The notes under the pieces are model-generated. The model was not told the origin of the DNA. It did not search any database and was given only the letters and a program-made list of their open reading frames with translations. Shown here in pieces: positions 21,746 through 32,380 of a stretch of DNA of 43,098 bases. Position 1 is the stretch's first letter. Every line of letters begins with the position of its first letter. The stretch covers positions 16,033,935-16,077,032 of the forward strand of contig JBOZIK010000001.1 in NCBI GenBank assembly GCA_051453625.1, written 5' to 3'. The stretch comes from Welwitschia mirabilis. Its lineage: Eukaryota; Gnetophyta; Gnetopsida; Welwitschiales. A program made the translations under genes and the position numbers.

Positions 21746-22637
21746 TGAGGGCTGTCGTGCCTAATGTAGTATAGTAGTGAAACATGCCTCTTCCTTATTC
21801 TGCCTCTGAAGAATGAGTGATTTCCCTTCTCTTATCCTTTTTGCCTAACTAGAGCAGGTTTAATGCATTTATTAGATTTGTTATTATTAGAGTCTGTTAC
21901 TATTAATAAATACCGCCTTTGCCCTTGACTTTGATCATCTTTGTTGCACTAAAAATTCTTGTGATAGGAGACCGAAAGGCTGGAGGTCCATCCATTAATT
22001 ACAGAGAGAGATCTTCCTTGGTGTTGGGCTATGTATCCTTCATTAAGGTGTTGTTGCTTTATAACAGAATGTTGGTTTGACTTTTAATAGAAATATTTTT
22101 TTTAGTTTTATTCATATTCATATGCATCTCTTTTATGGTTTATGTTGCTTATGATTTCGTGATAGCTTTATTTGTAATATAGGTCATCAATGGTAACCTT
22201 TGTCATGGTTGTAAACATTAGTATAGAAACTTTTATTACATCTTATATTTCCTAAATTAATCAATGCATGTTTTCAATATTCTGTTTGATGCACTTGATA
22301 GCTTAGGTTGGTTAGGGTTAGTAATAGTTTTCTTAATGAATCTAGATTATACAAGGTCAATCTTGGTGACAAAGATTCGGTAGTCACATAGATATTGCAT
22401 TTAGAGTAGATTGCATTTGTATTTGCATTGTATGTTGACTCTTCTTGCATTATTGATTTTCATTTTGAACCTTTACTTTATGACATGTAATTCTCTTTCT
22501 TCTTGCTTTGTGCCTTTGATGAATTACAAAATTTAGATCACTCCCATCTATATTAGTTACTGTGTTTTGTAATACATATTTATAATTAATAAGATTTAAT
22601 AAGAATGTAAAAGATTGCATAAATACGCATCACAACA
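21746..22637 (+). repeat. Internal third LTR of element C, with a different U3
   Basis: From about 21880 it aligns with R/U5 of both outer LTRs (TTAATAAATA at 21903, TTGGTGTTGGGCTATGTAT around 22020) and ends CACAACA at 22637. Bases 21746-21870 do not resemble the outer U3 and lack the palindromes. It is either a related subfamily LTR or a recombinant. Confidence 0.7.
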
Positions 22638-22640
22638 TCT

Positions 22641-22658
22641 TGGTGCTATTACCGAGGA
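22641..22658 (+). promoter_or_regulatory. Second primer binding site, best-preserved tRNA-Asp match
   Basis: TGGTGCTATTACCGAGGA differs from the tRNA-Asp complement TGGCGCCGTTGCCGGGGA at five positions, all C-to-T or G-to-A. This is the clearest primer site in the window. Confidence 0.8.
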
Positions 22659-22724
22659 AGGCCATAAGAAGTTTGAATATTGTCTTTACCTAGATAAGTG
22701 CTTTGGATTTTGATTCAAGGATGT

Positions 22725-25500
22725 GATAAAATTTGGTGAAAATCTGACATATCTGAGGAAATGAAGATTACTTGAAAAAAATCAAAAAAATATCACTTAA
22801 TAAAAATAAAATATAGGTATGCACACCCTAGGTACATAATTTCCAAGATTTGAAGAAAATATTTTTTGCTTTTGTGATTCCAAAACCAAATTTTTCAAAT
22901 AGCAATAGTAAAAATAATTGAATAGGAAAAAGAAATTGTTTTATTGCCTTCTAATTAATGAATTACAACACTTAAAAACATGATAGAATCCTCTAATTCA
23001 AATGTGAACGTTATCATAGGAGAGTAGTTGCTAGAAGAACATGTGAAAGACAAAAATATTTTAACTTGTCTCCTAATGATGATTTACAACTTAAAACCAA
23101 GAATTCTTTTTATTCATCCTTCCTATCCACTACTAAGAATAATGATAAAAAATCATTATGAGAAATATTAGCTGAAATCAAAGTTGAAGAAAGAAGGAGA
23201 AAACATAAAAGTTATAAGAATAATAGAAATAAAACACTTAAAGAAATATTACAAAAATAACTTTGGGAGACTTCAAATGATGTTGAGACTAGGAACCCTT
23301 GTTCTTTTAAAACTTCTTATTTTTTCTCTTTTTCATTTTATAGTTCAAATAAAAATGACAGTGATGATTTATAGCATTTTGGAGATTTACCTCATCTAGT
23401 AAAACATCTTATAATCATTTTAATGAATTCTAACCATCTCACATCCATTATCATGAAGAAGAAGATCTATCTACCATAAGCTACTATGAATAAAGAAATA
23501 ACTCAGTAACAAAAATTCTTAAGGAAATGAAAATGAGGCAAGAAAATACCAGTAAGAGCTTAGAAAATTTGATTGGAATGTTTTAATAAAATTTATTGCA
23601 AATTTAAAAATCTCAAGATTCATTTACATAACAAACCTATTCTACTACATATTACCTTGAGAATGATAAAGAGAACTTACAAATAAGTAATAACATTTCT
23701 TGCTTTGAAATAGAAAATAAAAGTATGGATCAACCTACAACATCAAACTTATTAGGAGATGGACAACGAAGAAAAAACAATAATGATTTAACTTCATTAT
23801 TTGATAATAAAGATGAAGATGATAATTTCTTAGATGATGAGCTATGTTATAATTCCATTCAATTCCTATTAGAAAATAAAGATGAAAAAAAATAACTAAC
23901 TCATAAAAAATCTAAGAATTCCTTAATTCATGCTAAACATAATAATTGTATTTCTATTTTTAATGACTTTGATGAATTGAAAAATAATAATGTGTAACAA
24001 GATGATGAGAATGATGAAAAAGAAAATGCTAATAATATTAAAATATTAGATCAAATTCCTAGTTTTTACTCAATTTGTAATGAGGATGAAGGGGTTTAAC
24101 CTTTAAAAGAAGTATAACATATGAGATTAAAAGAGAATTTAATTAATGAAATAAAATCAATGGATAATTTACATTATTAGGGAAGTTGTTCATCCATGTA
24201 ATCTAGATGATAGTTCAAGATGACAGTCAGTAACAACAACTTAATAATTAAAAATGAGGATTACAATTTAGAATTACCAGAATTATTCAACAGAGAAGAA
24301 GAAGATTTAACTTAAGAAATATTAGAGAATCATCCATCACACAATGAGAACTTTTCTTTCTATAATCTTTGTAATGATATGTTTGATGAATCCACAACTT
24401 AGAAATTGAAAATAATCCTCAATAAAATAATAATGAGTTAAATAAAGAAGATCAAAATATAGTCAATAATAATGATAATGATAATGAAGAACAGGGAGAT
24501 ATTATCAAACAACATAATGAAGAAAGTAAAAAGAGCATTCAACTAAGTAATGATAAAATCAATAATAAGAAGGAGAGGAATAAAGAAGAATTAATTGAAA
24601 ATCAAACAAAACTAATGTAGAATAAATTTGTATCTTCTAATGAGATAAATAAACTTAAAGTGTTTACTCATGCTTATCCATTACTTTCACTTGTCCTTTT
24701 ATGCAAAACCTTAAATGACATCACTTCTTCTACTTCTAATTTCACATTATCTTATGATCTTAACAATGATAACCTTTTTCCCTCTTTTCCATTTGAACAT
24801 TTAAGTAATTGTCGAAATCACATTTCTTTCCTTGAAATTAATGAATCACATCACCTTGAGAAGTCTACTCCAAAAATATCTAAATCTTTTCCTTTCAAAA
24901 AATCATGTGCTATAAAAGTAATATCGTTTCCTCTTTTACAAAGTCAACTCTACCTTGTGCTTTAATGATTACTCTTTTTAGAAACAAAACTTAGGATATC
25001 TTTGAACTCTAAATTGGGATAAATGTTATCTTCTTGATCTAAATCCATGCTTAGAATTAAACATTGAGGAGCTTCTTACGTATGTTAAACCTATCTTATT
25101 CGCTCATCCTAAGAAGTTTATTTTAAAGCATTGGATCGTAAATAATACCATTAATGTCTTTCATGTTTAATATCAAGTTTTCAATGCAATTTATGTTTTA
25201 AATCCTTTATATCATGAGCTTGATAAGAGATTGTTTTACCATGAATTACATGAAATTTTTATCTCTTATATTCTTGCTAAATCTTATAGAGAAAATATTT
25301 CATGTGGTCATGCTAATTGAAAAAATTCTCATTTCCTTAATTAAAATCCATATCTTAAATTATATCATAGAAATCTTATTAATCTTACTAAACATTCTAA
25401 AGAGCCCTCAAAATCTTCTTGGATACTTTCTTTGAGTACTTATTATATGATGATATTCATGATTTACATTGTTTTAATAAAATATTATTCTTCAATGAGA
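22725..25500 (+). pseudogene. Element C unknown ORF relic, Asn/Asp/Glu-rich
   Basis: A mostly single-frame trace with few stops runs for more than 2 kb. 23659-23892 is open and reads LLGDGQRRKNNNDLTSLFD and DDNFLDDELCYNSIQFLLEN; after a stop come QDDENDEKENANNIKILDQ and IPSFYSICNEDEG. 24660-24965 is a 101-residue open piece (HAYPLLSLVLLCKTLNDI). From about 25020 the first frame resumes: YHELDKRLFYHELHEIF and YILAKSYRENISCGHAN. I recognise no retroviral domain, membrane segment or zinc finger. It occupies the place of gag-pol. It could be a diverged Gag of a non-autonomous element or a captured sequence. Confidence 0.45.
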
Positions 25501-25559
25501 TTTATCACTTCTTTATCTCTTATTTAAAATCTGGAATTTGTGCTATTAAATTTTTATCC

Positions 25560-25960
25560 TTTTATTGTTTTTATCTCTAATTAATTTAACTAAAAATGAT
25601 TGTATACCTTTTATGTCTTATCAATTGGTTAATATTTGGTTTGGTCCTTATTTTTCTAAGAGAATTCAATATCCTAGAATCATAACCTTAGGAATAAATA
25701 TTTCTTTTTTTCTTTTCAATAAAAGTATTAAATTGAATTTAGGATTTGGATGAAAAGAGTGCTTTAGTCTTTACTTTTGATTTTATGATTGTTATGCTTT
25801 TATCTTTGATTTTTACTTTTAATAAATTAATCTCTAGATGATTTATTTCTTATCTTTTAGAGAAAGTACATTTTTAGTGGTTTAGTTGAAATTTCTGATT
25901 TGAACACTAGGGTAATTCAACAAAAGAATAAGGGTTAAAAATCCATGAATCATCAAACCT
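25560..25960 (+). pseudogene. Possible integrase C-terminal trace in element C
   Basis: 25565-25753 is open (62 residues) and includes VNIWFGPYFSKRIQYPRI, loosely like the W(L/F)GPF block. At about 25860-25950 SGLVEISDLNTR and GLKIHESSNLYK line up, across frames, with NGSIEISNPNTQ and RLKIYESSSNET of element B at 10100-10190. This marks the old end of pol, implying the catalytic part was lost or replaced upstream. Confidence 0.4.
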
Positions 25961-26392
25961 TTATAAAGTCATCCTACCATTATTTGAATTCTTTCTTAGC
26001 TTATTCTTTTGGTGGACATCATGCTATCAGTTGAACATCTTTTAAACTTAACTTATGTTTTACTTATAATGTTATCATAACTAGTAATTTTTACTTTGGC
26101 ATTAAAGTGATAAGATTGTGTTCATCTAATATTACAACATTCAAATGTCTATGAACTTCATTCAATGGAATATTCTTTAGTTTTTTGTATTTTCTTTCAA
26201 TGGTGTAAGTCTTTGATTGTTGGGAGTGTTCTTTATTATCTTTCACCTCATTTCTTCATCTTTATTTTTATGAGTGTATGGATATGTGAGACTTATTTTG
26301 AAGAATAATATATTTTAAAAAAAGGAAAAAAAAGAAAGAAGAAAGAAAAAGAAGAGAATAATGACCATTATCTATGTTTTGATGCTTAAATA

Positions 26393-26405
26393 CATGGTTA
26401 CCATG
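26393..26405. repeat. Palindrome CATGGTTACCATG
   Basis: Partner of 10812-10824 in element B, again between the purine tract and the conserved block. Confidence 0.6.
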
Positions 26406-26469
26406 ATGTCCAACCACATCGAGGTAAATTTTTCTCAAAAGGTATCTTTGATAGTGTTGGTAGCTATGG

Positions 26470-26548
26470 GAACTCCACTTGTGTGTCAGTTGGTCATGCT
26501 TTGTGGGTCCCTACCTCTTTAACTACATTTGCACTTCCCTCAACATGG
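26470..26548 (+). repeat. Conserved 3' non-coding block, element C copy
   Basis: GAACTCCACTTGTGTGTCAG followed by TTGGTCATGCTTTGTGGGTC, closely matching 806-884 in element A. Confidence 0.65.
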
Positions 26549-27246
26549 ATTAAAATAAAATACTTTGAGGCTTTAGAATTAGTGATGTTCTTGGTATCAT
26601 CAAAGGCATTACTTGTTTCCTAGATTCATTATACTTATAGTATTCCTATATAGTCATTTCACTTTTGAGTACTCAGGTGTGTTTTGGGGTGTTAAACGTT
26701 GAGTTCATTTCTAATATCTTTTGATCTTATGATTTATTATTTGAAAACATTAGTTACTTAGCATCATCATAATCATTGCCTATTCGAGCAGTAATTTATA
26801 GAGTTTTTACACTATATCATGTGTTATTCATTAGGTGATTTTATAATTCTTCCATGAGGTTTTACTAGGTTTGAATTTATGATAGGTACACAATCTTTTT
26901 CATGTTCCTAAGATTTACATTTTCATTTTGATTTTCTTAGTTATTTTCTTAGGTATTTTAAAGTCATTTCCATACTTTTTCATCATAAATCTTTAAGACT
27001 TAATTATTTAGAAGTTTTCTAGTTAATTTTATTTTTCATTTGTAGTTTTTCTTTCTAGAAGGTAATTTTCTTTTTGTAAATGAATTTTTTTTAGTTTGTT
27101 ATGATAATTTTCTCCCATCATTTTGAGTGTTAGTTATTTAACTTTCTTCTTAAGTTTTAATACATGTAGTACTGTTTTTCAATGATTATGATTTCATGTA
27201 ACATTTATATTTCTTAGCTCAATGCATTCAACTCCTTTATTATGAC

Positions 27247-27256
27247 NNNNNNNNNN
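27247..27256. other. Assembly gap, 10 N
   Basis: Short unresolved stretch in the element C 3' region. Confidence 0.95.
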
Positions 27257-27604
27257 TTCCCATCTCTCAGGCTTTCTAATACTTTTCTTAAACATCTATG
27301 ATATTATCTAAGTTTAATTGATTCTATTAATATTTCCAATTTTTCTGGTTTTCTGAAAGATCCTATTATCCTATCCATCGTCTAGACAACTAGGAAGATA
27401 ACACATTAATATTTTTGAATAATTATCATTTTATGTTTCATATTTTTTAAACTAAATCTAACCCTTCTTTTCATGCATAGAATATTGTTTTCAACCTACC
27501 TATATTATTTACTTTACTTACACTTGTATATTGATCTTTTTAATCTTAACTTAATACAATATGGGGTGTATTGATCCATCTATGAGAGGGAGCGAGGGGG
27601 CACG

Positions 27605-27656
27605 NNNNNNNNNNNNNNNNNNNNNNNNNNNNNNNNNNNNNNNNNNNNNNNNNNNN
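27605..27656. other. Assembly gap, 52 N
   Basis: Unresolved stretch directly after a G-rich run (GAGGGAGCGAGGGGGCACG) that is unlike its surroundings. Confidence 0.95.
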
Positions 27657-28338
27657 TGAGACATATCTATAGTGTACTAATCTGATTTTGAATGTCAACA
27701 ATTTGAGTGATATACATTATTGATATTGTTTATCAAATCATGTACTTAATAGAAAACTACTTGAAGTATGTTTTCTTTATAGGAATGATCAAGAAAATTC
27801 ATGAGACTATGAATGAATAAAATAATATTATGATTAATTATTTTTGATATGTGTCCCTTGTAGATTATGCTTATAAACTCAATCTCTGATCTATGAATAT
27901 TCTTTTTGAGTTACTACTTTTTTTGATTATACATAAACATCATATATCCAAGTTATTATGGTCATATCTTATGATTATTATTTTTATTATAACATCCAAT
28001 ATTTATATTTTTAATGTGATAAATGTTTTAAATGGGGGACTAATGCATAGGTAAGTGTTTTAGTCTTATCTTTTGATTAGTATGATTGTAAGCAGTTAAT
28101 TTTACAGATTGATTTTTAAGTATCTGTCATCCCCATTATCATCTAGACAATCATTTGAATAGCACCATGGTCATTTCACCTCCTAAGATAAAAAATTTTA
28201 CTTTATTTAATGTTAAGATTTATTCCTGCATATTAAGATTTATGAACTTAAGCTACATATCCCTATAAGTATTTTATCTTAGTCAATTTAGCTCACAATT
28301 ATAGTTGTTTGACATCTTTATCAACAACTAACAAGTTT

Positions 28339-28352
28339 AAGTGGGGGAGCTA
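28339..28352 (+). promoter_or_regulatory. Element C polypurine tract
   Basis: AAGTGGGGGAGC immediately before TGTTGCAATGTC, the first bases of the 3' LTR. The best-preserved of the three polypurine tracts. Confidence 0.8.
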
Positions 28353-29596
28353 TGTTGCAATGTCAAATTGTATATTTTTTAAGGGGGTATTTTAAGTAGT
28401 TTTATAGGACATTTGGATAGGTTTAAGCATAAAATAATGATTATTTAGAGTCAAGGATAAAATCATGTAAATGCATAAATACTAGCACTTTTAGAGGCAT
28501 TTTGGATTAATTATGATACTTCATATTTTGAGGAGGAATTAATGAGCTTTAAGGCTAATCTAGCTTAATAAAGACTTTTAAGAAGGTTATTGTCCTCTTC
28601 ATCATCCAGATGACATACAAGGATGACACCACTTGCATGATCACTAGGATGCTGACTGGACTGATATGAAGGATAAATATATAACTCTGTTGATGTGGCA
28701 TCATCCCTACCATTATCTAGATGAAATTAGGATGAATATCTTATTTTAGTAAATGTATTAAACTCTAATAAACTTCTATAATGTGTTATTTTCTTTCTTT
28801 CATAGTTGTTAGGATTTTGTCTATGCCAATTAGTCTTATTTATGTGTAAGTTTATCTTTGTTAATAAATATTGATTTGACCCTTAACTTTGATCATCTTC
28901 ATTTGTCCTAAAAGTTCTCATGATAAGAGACTAAAGGGCCAAAGGTCTATTTGATAATTATAAAGAGGGGTATTCCTTGGTATCAGGTTGTATCTCCTTC
29001 ATTCAGTGTTGCTACTTTATAATGAGATGTTCGTTTGCCTTTTAATGGATATCTTCTTTTAGCTTTATTCATATTTATGTGCATCTTCCTTATGGTTTAT
29101 GTTACTTTTAATTCTGTCACAACTTCATCTATGATATAGATCATAAAGGAAACCTTTGTTAAAGTTGAAATCATTAGCTTAGGATCTTGCATTGTATTTT
29201 ATATTTCATAGATTAAATCATTACATGTTTTTGTATTCTGTCTTATGCACTTGATAGTTTAGATTGGTTTTAATTAGTGATAGTTTTCTTGATTGATCTA
29301 GGTTATATAGGGTCAATCTTAGTGATAGAAATTTGGTAATTTAATAGATATTGCATTTAGAATAGTTGGAATATACATTTGAATTATGTGTTTTCTTTGC
29401 TTATATTTTTTTATTTTAATTTTTGAATTTTTACTTTGTAAAAAGAAATTCTGGATCTTCAAGCCTAGTGCCTTCAATAGATTACAACATTCAGATCCAC
29501 TCTTATCTATATTAGTATGTTGTGTTTGTGCATATATTTGTGATTAATAAGATTTTAAGTAAGAACATAATGTTTGCATAAATACACATCACAACA
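28353..29596 (+). repeat. Element C 3' LTR, complete, 1244 bp
   Basis: TG...CA termini (TGTTGCAATG to CATCACAACA). U3 carries TCATCCAGATGA at 28602-28613 and TTATCTAGATGA at 28713-28724, 111 bp apart, each followed within about 10 bases by GGATGA. The TATA-like element is at 28861-28870. U3 matches the 5' LTR, not the internal LTR. Confidence 0.85.
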
Positions 29597-29601
29597 CATA
29601 T
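29597..29601. repeat. Right target-site duplication of element C
   Basis: CATAT, pairing with CATCT at 19204-19208 (one mismatch). Confidence 0.6.
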
Positions 29602-31150
29602 ATAAAAGGAGTTTTAAATGAATGTAAAATAATCTTATGAAGAATCTTTAAAGCATGGTGTTTTTGTTCTAAAGCATTTTGTTGAATCTAATCCATATGT
29701 TGTTTAGTGGAATTATTATTTAGATATGAAAAATAAGCATCTTAGAAACTTGAATTAGATAATATAGGATAACTCTTTTATTCTTCGATTTCTATTTTCT
29801 ACTTCTTATGTAGAAAAGGACAAGCCTTATAAAGATGACCATTAAGGTGAAACTAGTAATAGAACTTTAAAGTAATAAATTAAATCATGGATTAATAGGA
29901 AATTACATCATCTACAATTAATGTTAGACATTTATTTTTGGTATCAAGATTTAATTTAATAACATATCATCTAAAAATACCTCAAGTAAAAACTCATTCT
30001 TCAAAATGAATAATAGTACTAAGAAGATTAATAATCCTCTACTCTAATGATTAAAAAACCAAAGGTAGATCTAAAAGCTCAATAATGCAATAAAATATGA
30101 AATTTTTAGGATCACTTACATTAAAATTATGCTTACATTTTTAAATAATAAGAATAAAGTGTTTATTAGAAAAGAGTAAATACAAATAGTTTTTTAAATC
30201 ATTGAACTATCTATCTCTTTAACCAACAAAAATAAAAAAAATAAAAAAAATTCCATGCAAACTATTAAATGTGTTTTATCAAAATATTTTATCTTATCAA
30301 AATAGATTTCATTTATAGAAAAAAAGAAGAAGAGCATCAGATATAATCCAAAACCTAAGGAAAGATATAGTATGAGAAGGAATCTTATGAGCATTTATTA
30401 AATAATTTAATAAATAAGATAAAATCATAAGAATTACTATTAGATCCATTTTTTAAATTATGTAGTGTACCTTAAGCATCATTATTAACTAATAAACATT
30501 AATTCTCCATAGCTTGTGAAATAGATTTGACCTTAGATTAGTGCATCAAACCATCTTACAATTCCACTTCACATGAAGTTTTCATGTGTAAGTTGGGTGG
30601 ATTATTTAGAATCATGTGACTTCTCTAAATGTAAATCATGATAAAACATCAAAATTATAGAAAGAAAATAAGTTTCTATGCCAAGGTAACCTTTCAACCT
30701 CATTTCAAAAAGTTATAAATTTTTTTATATAATAAGAATAATGTTTTTAAAGAACATTTTATGTTCCTTTATGGTTTGAGTCTTTACCTTCCTTAACTAA
30801 CTCATGTTTTATGCCTTTCATCTTTATTTACTAATTCATGTTGTCTATATTAATGCTTTCTTTCTTTCTTTATCAATAAAGAAAGGTATTAGGATAAGTA
30901 AATTCATGAGAATTTGTTGGTACTTACTAAAGACCACTAGTTTCTTTGACTTTGTAAAAATCCATGTGTAGTCTTTATTCACCCATAATGGATACTAAAT
31001 GTCCTTGTTATTGATACTCAAGACATTTTTAATAGAGTAAATTGACTTCAACAACTTATAAATATAGAAGTTTCATCACACTCTTAAAAAACTTCTTATT
31101 GTATTTTTAGAGTTTTGGCTAAGAGGCCAATATCCAATGGTTAATTTGCT
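29602..31150. other. Flank of element C; no supported gene
   Basis: Before C inserted this joined 19208, so it lay upstream of the LINE endonuclease on the minus strand and could hold LINE ORF1. A 66-residue minus-strand frame at 30194-30394 is rich in Phe/Leu and shows no domain. 30851-30878 is a (CTTT) run ending in an inverted repeat, CTTTCTTTAT with ATAAAGAAAG, able to fold as a hairpin. Confidence 0.4.
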
Positions 31151-31800
31151 GTGGACATCATTAAATTATTTTTTTTAAAGTTTTAAATAAAGTATTTATT
31201 TTTATTTTAAGTAAAAATAAAAAGTTTTATTATTGACTAATTCAAATATAAAAATAGTTTTTTAATTAAAAAAGATATAGCTTTATAAAACCAAAAAACT
31301 ATAAAAAAAGTTCTTTTTAAAAAATTTATTGTATAGTTTTAAAAGATTATTTTAAAAAAAGGTTTATCCTTTAATCAAAGATAATAAAATTAGCTTTATA
31401 AAATAAAGAAAATACTAAATGGAACTAATAAATAAATTTATTAAATAATTTAAAAATAAAAAGTTTTTAAAAACAAGAAAAACTACCAAATTAGGGAAGA
31501 CATAGTTTGAATAAAGTTTATTATTTACTAAACATCATAAAAATTAGTTTAAAAATGAGAAAAAATCAAATGGGGCTAATCAAAGAGTTTATTTTTAAAT
31601 AAACAAAATATAAGACATTTTCATAAAATAAAAAAAGCTACCAAATAGAAAAAGTAAAAAACTTATTAACTACTTAAAAAAAAGAAATCATTTTATAAAA
31701 GAAATAATTAAAAAGTTTATCATTTAATTTAAAATTAGGAAACTCTTTTATAAAATAAGTAGTTATAAAAAATAAAAAATAAGAAAAACCTAATGAATGT
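31150..31800. repeat. A/T-rich low-complexity block with loose periodicity
   Basis: Phrases such as AAAGTTTATTATTTACTAAA and CTACCAAATTAGGGAA or CAAATGGGGCTAAT recur every 70-90 bp in degenerate form. It may be an eroded tandem repeat or the U3 of an LTR, since a TATA-like TCTATAAAAGAAGGCC follows at about 31811. Confidence 0.35.
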
Positions 31801-31810
31801 AAATAAATTC

Positions 31811-31821
31811 ATCTATAAAAG
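31811..31821 (+). promoter_or_regulatory. Possible TATA box (TATAAAAGAAGG)
   Basis: TATAAAAG in a GC-slightly-richer context after the A/T-rich block and 300 bp before a gag-like frame. No LTR end or primer site is identifiable, so this is tentative. Confidence 0.25.
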
Positions 31822-32069
31822 AAGGCCTAGGAAAATACACATTCTATAAAGAAGATCTAGAGAGAAGAATTCAAAATTTAGTTGTTGCTATAGAGGCTTG
31901 ATGAGGATAAATTTTAATGTAAATGATGCTTTTTAATAAATTATTTTCATTATCTTATTCATGCATTTTAAATAATAATAGATATTTTTCTTTATCAGTA
32001 TATTCACTACTTAATAGCTTAGTTAGTTAGTATGTTAGTTAATTAGTATGTATATTTTATTATTGCATT

Positions 32070-32380
32070 TTAGATATAAGATGCCATGTGTCATAAAGAA
32101 GGAAGAGAAGGTTGAGGTGGAAAAGAAGCAATAACAAACCTTCATCATATACTTATTCTTATGGAGCAAAGAATGGAAACAAAAAAAACAAACAAGGGTA
32201 TAAGAATAGGATCACCACCAAAGGTGGAAATATTTTTGGCAAAATGTTCTACGAAAAAACAAGGCAAAAAGGTCAAGAAAGGGAGCTTCATCTATCCTAC
32301 AAAGGGTGCTATAGCATTTTCCATATTTCATAGTATTACTTACAAAGGAGAACACAATCCTTAATGCATCTTTATATAAT
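32070..32380 (+). pseudogene. Gag-like fragment with a possible decayed zinc knuckle
   Basis: 32112-32333 encodes a basic, low-complexity 73-residue stretch (MRWKRSNNKPSSYTYSYGAK) ending YKGCYSIFHIS. After the stop the frame continues YYLQRRTQSLMH. The pattern basic linker then YK.C..GH......RR is that of the nucleocapsid end of plant Ty3/gypsy Gag, where CxKCxGxGHxxxxCPxRR is usual, but most Cys/His are gone. An overlapping frame at 32161-32364 is a shadow. Weak evidence. Confidence 0.3.

Larger units (their letters stand above)
25961..28338 (+). other. Element C 3' non-coding region
   Basis: Homologous in order to the B region: purine tract (26318-26366), palindrome CATGGTTACCATG (26393-26405), conserved block (26470-26548), then T-rich DNA. 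Contains gaps of 10 N (27247-27256) and 52 N (27605-27656), the latter preceded by an atypical G-rich run at 27583-27604. Palindrome variants at 27378 and 28139 precede the polypurine tract. No coding signal. Confidence 0.6.
19209..29596 (+). mobile_element. Element C: Athila-like retrotransposon with a third internal LTR and no recognisable pol
   Basis: Outer LTRs at 19209-20479 and 28353-29596 share U3, R and U5 and are flanked by CATCT/CATAT. The primer site is tRNA-Asp type. Inside, after a 5' leader and the start of an ORF, a 100-N gap is followed by another LTR (21746-22637), a second primer site and a repeat of the same leader and ORF start. No protease, RT, RNase H or integrase core is visible. 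Instead a long unknown ORF relic occupies 23.4-25.8 kb, followed by a trace that may be the integrase C-terminus, then a 3' region homologous to A and B. It looks like a non-autonomous, chimeric relative. Confidence 0.8.

Noticed and set aside
29640-30400. Possible second LINE endonuclease on the minus strand
   Set aside because: Short stretches could be forced to fit endonuclease blocks, but only by changing frames freely; not above chance in such AT-rich DNA.
30851-30878. Hairpin CTTTCTTTAT/ATAAAGAAAG as a transcription terminator
   Set aside because: Bacterial-style terminators do not apply in a plant nuclear context; likely a microsatellite by-product.
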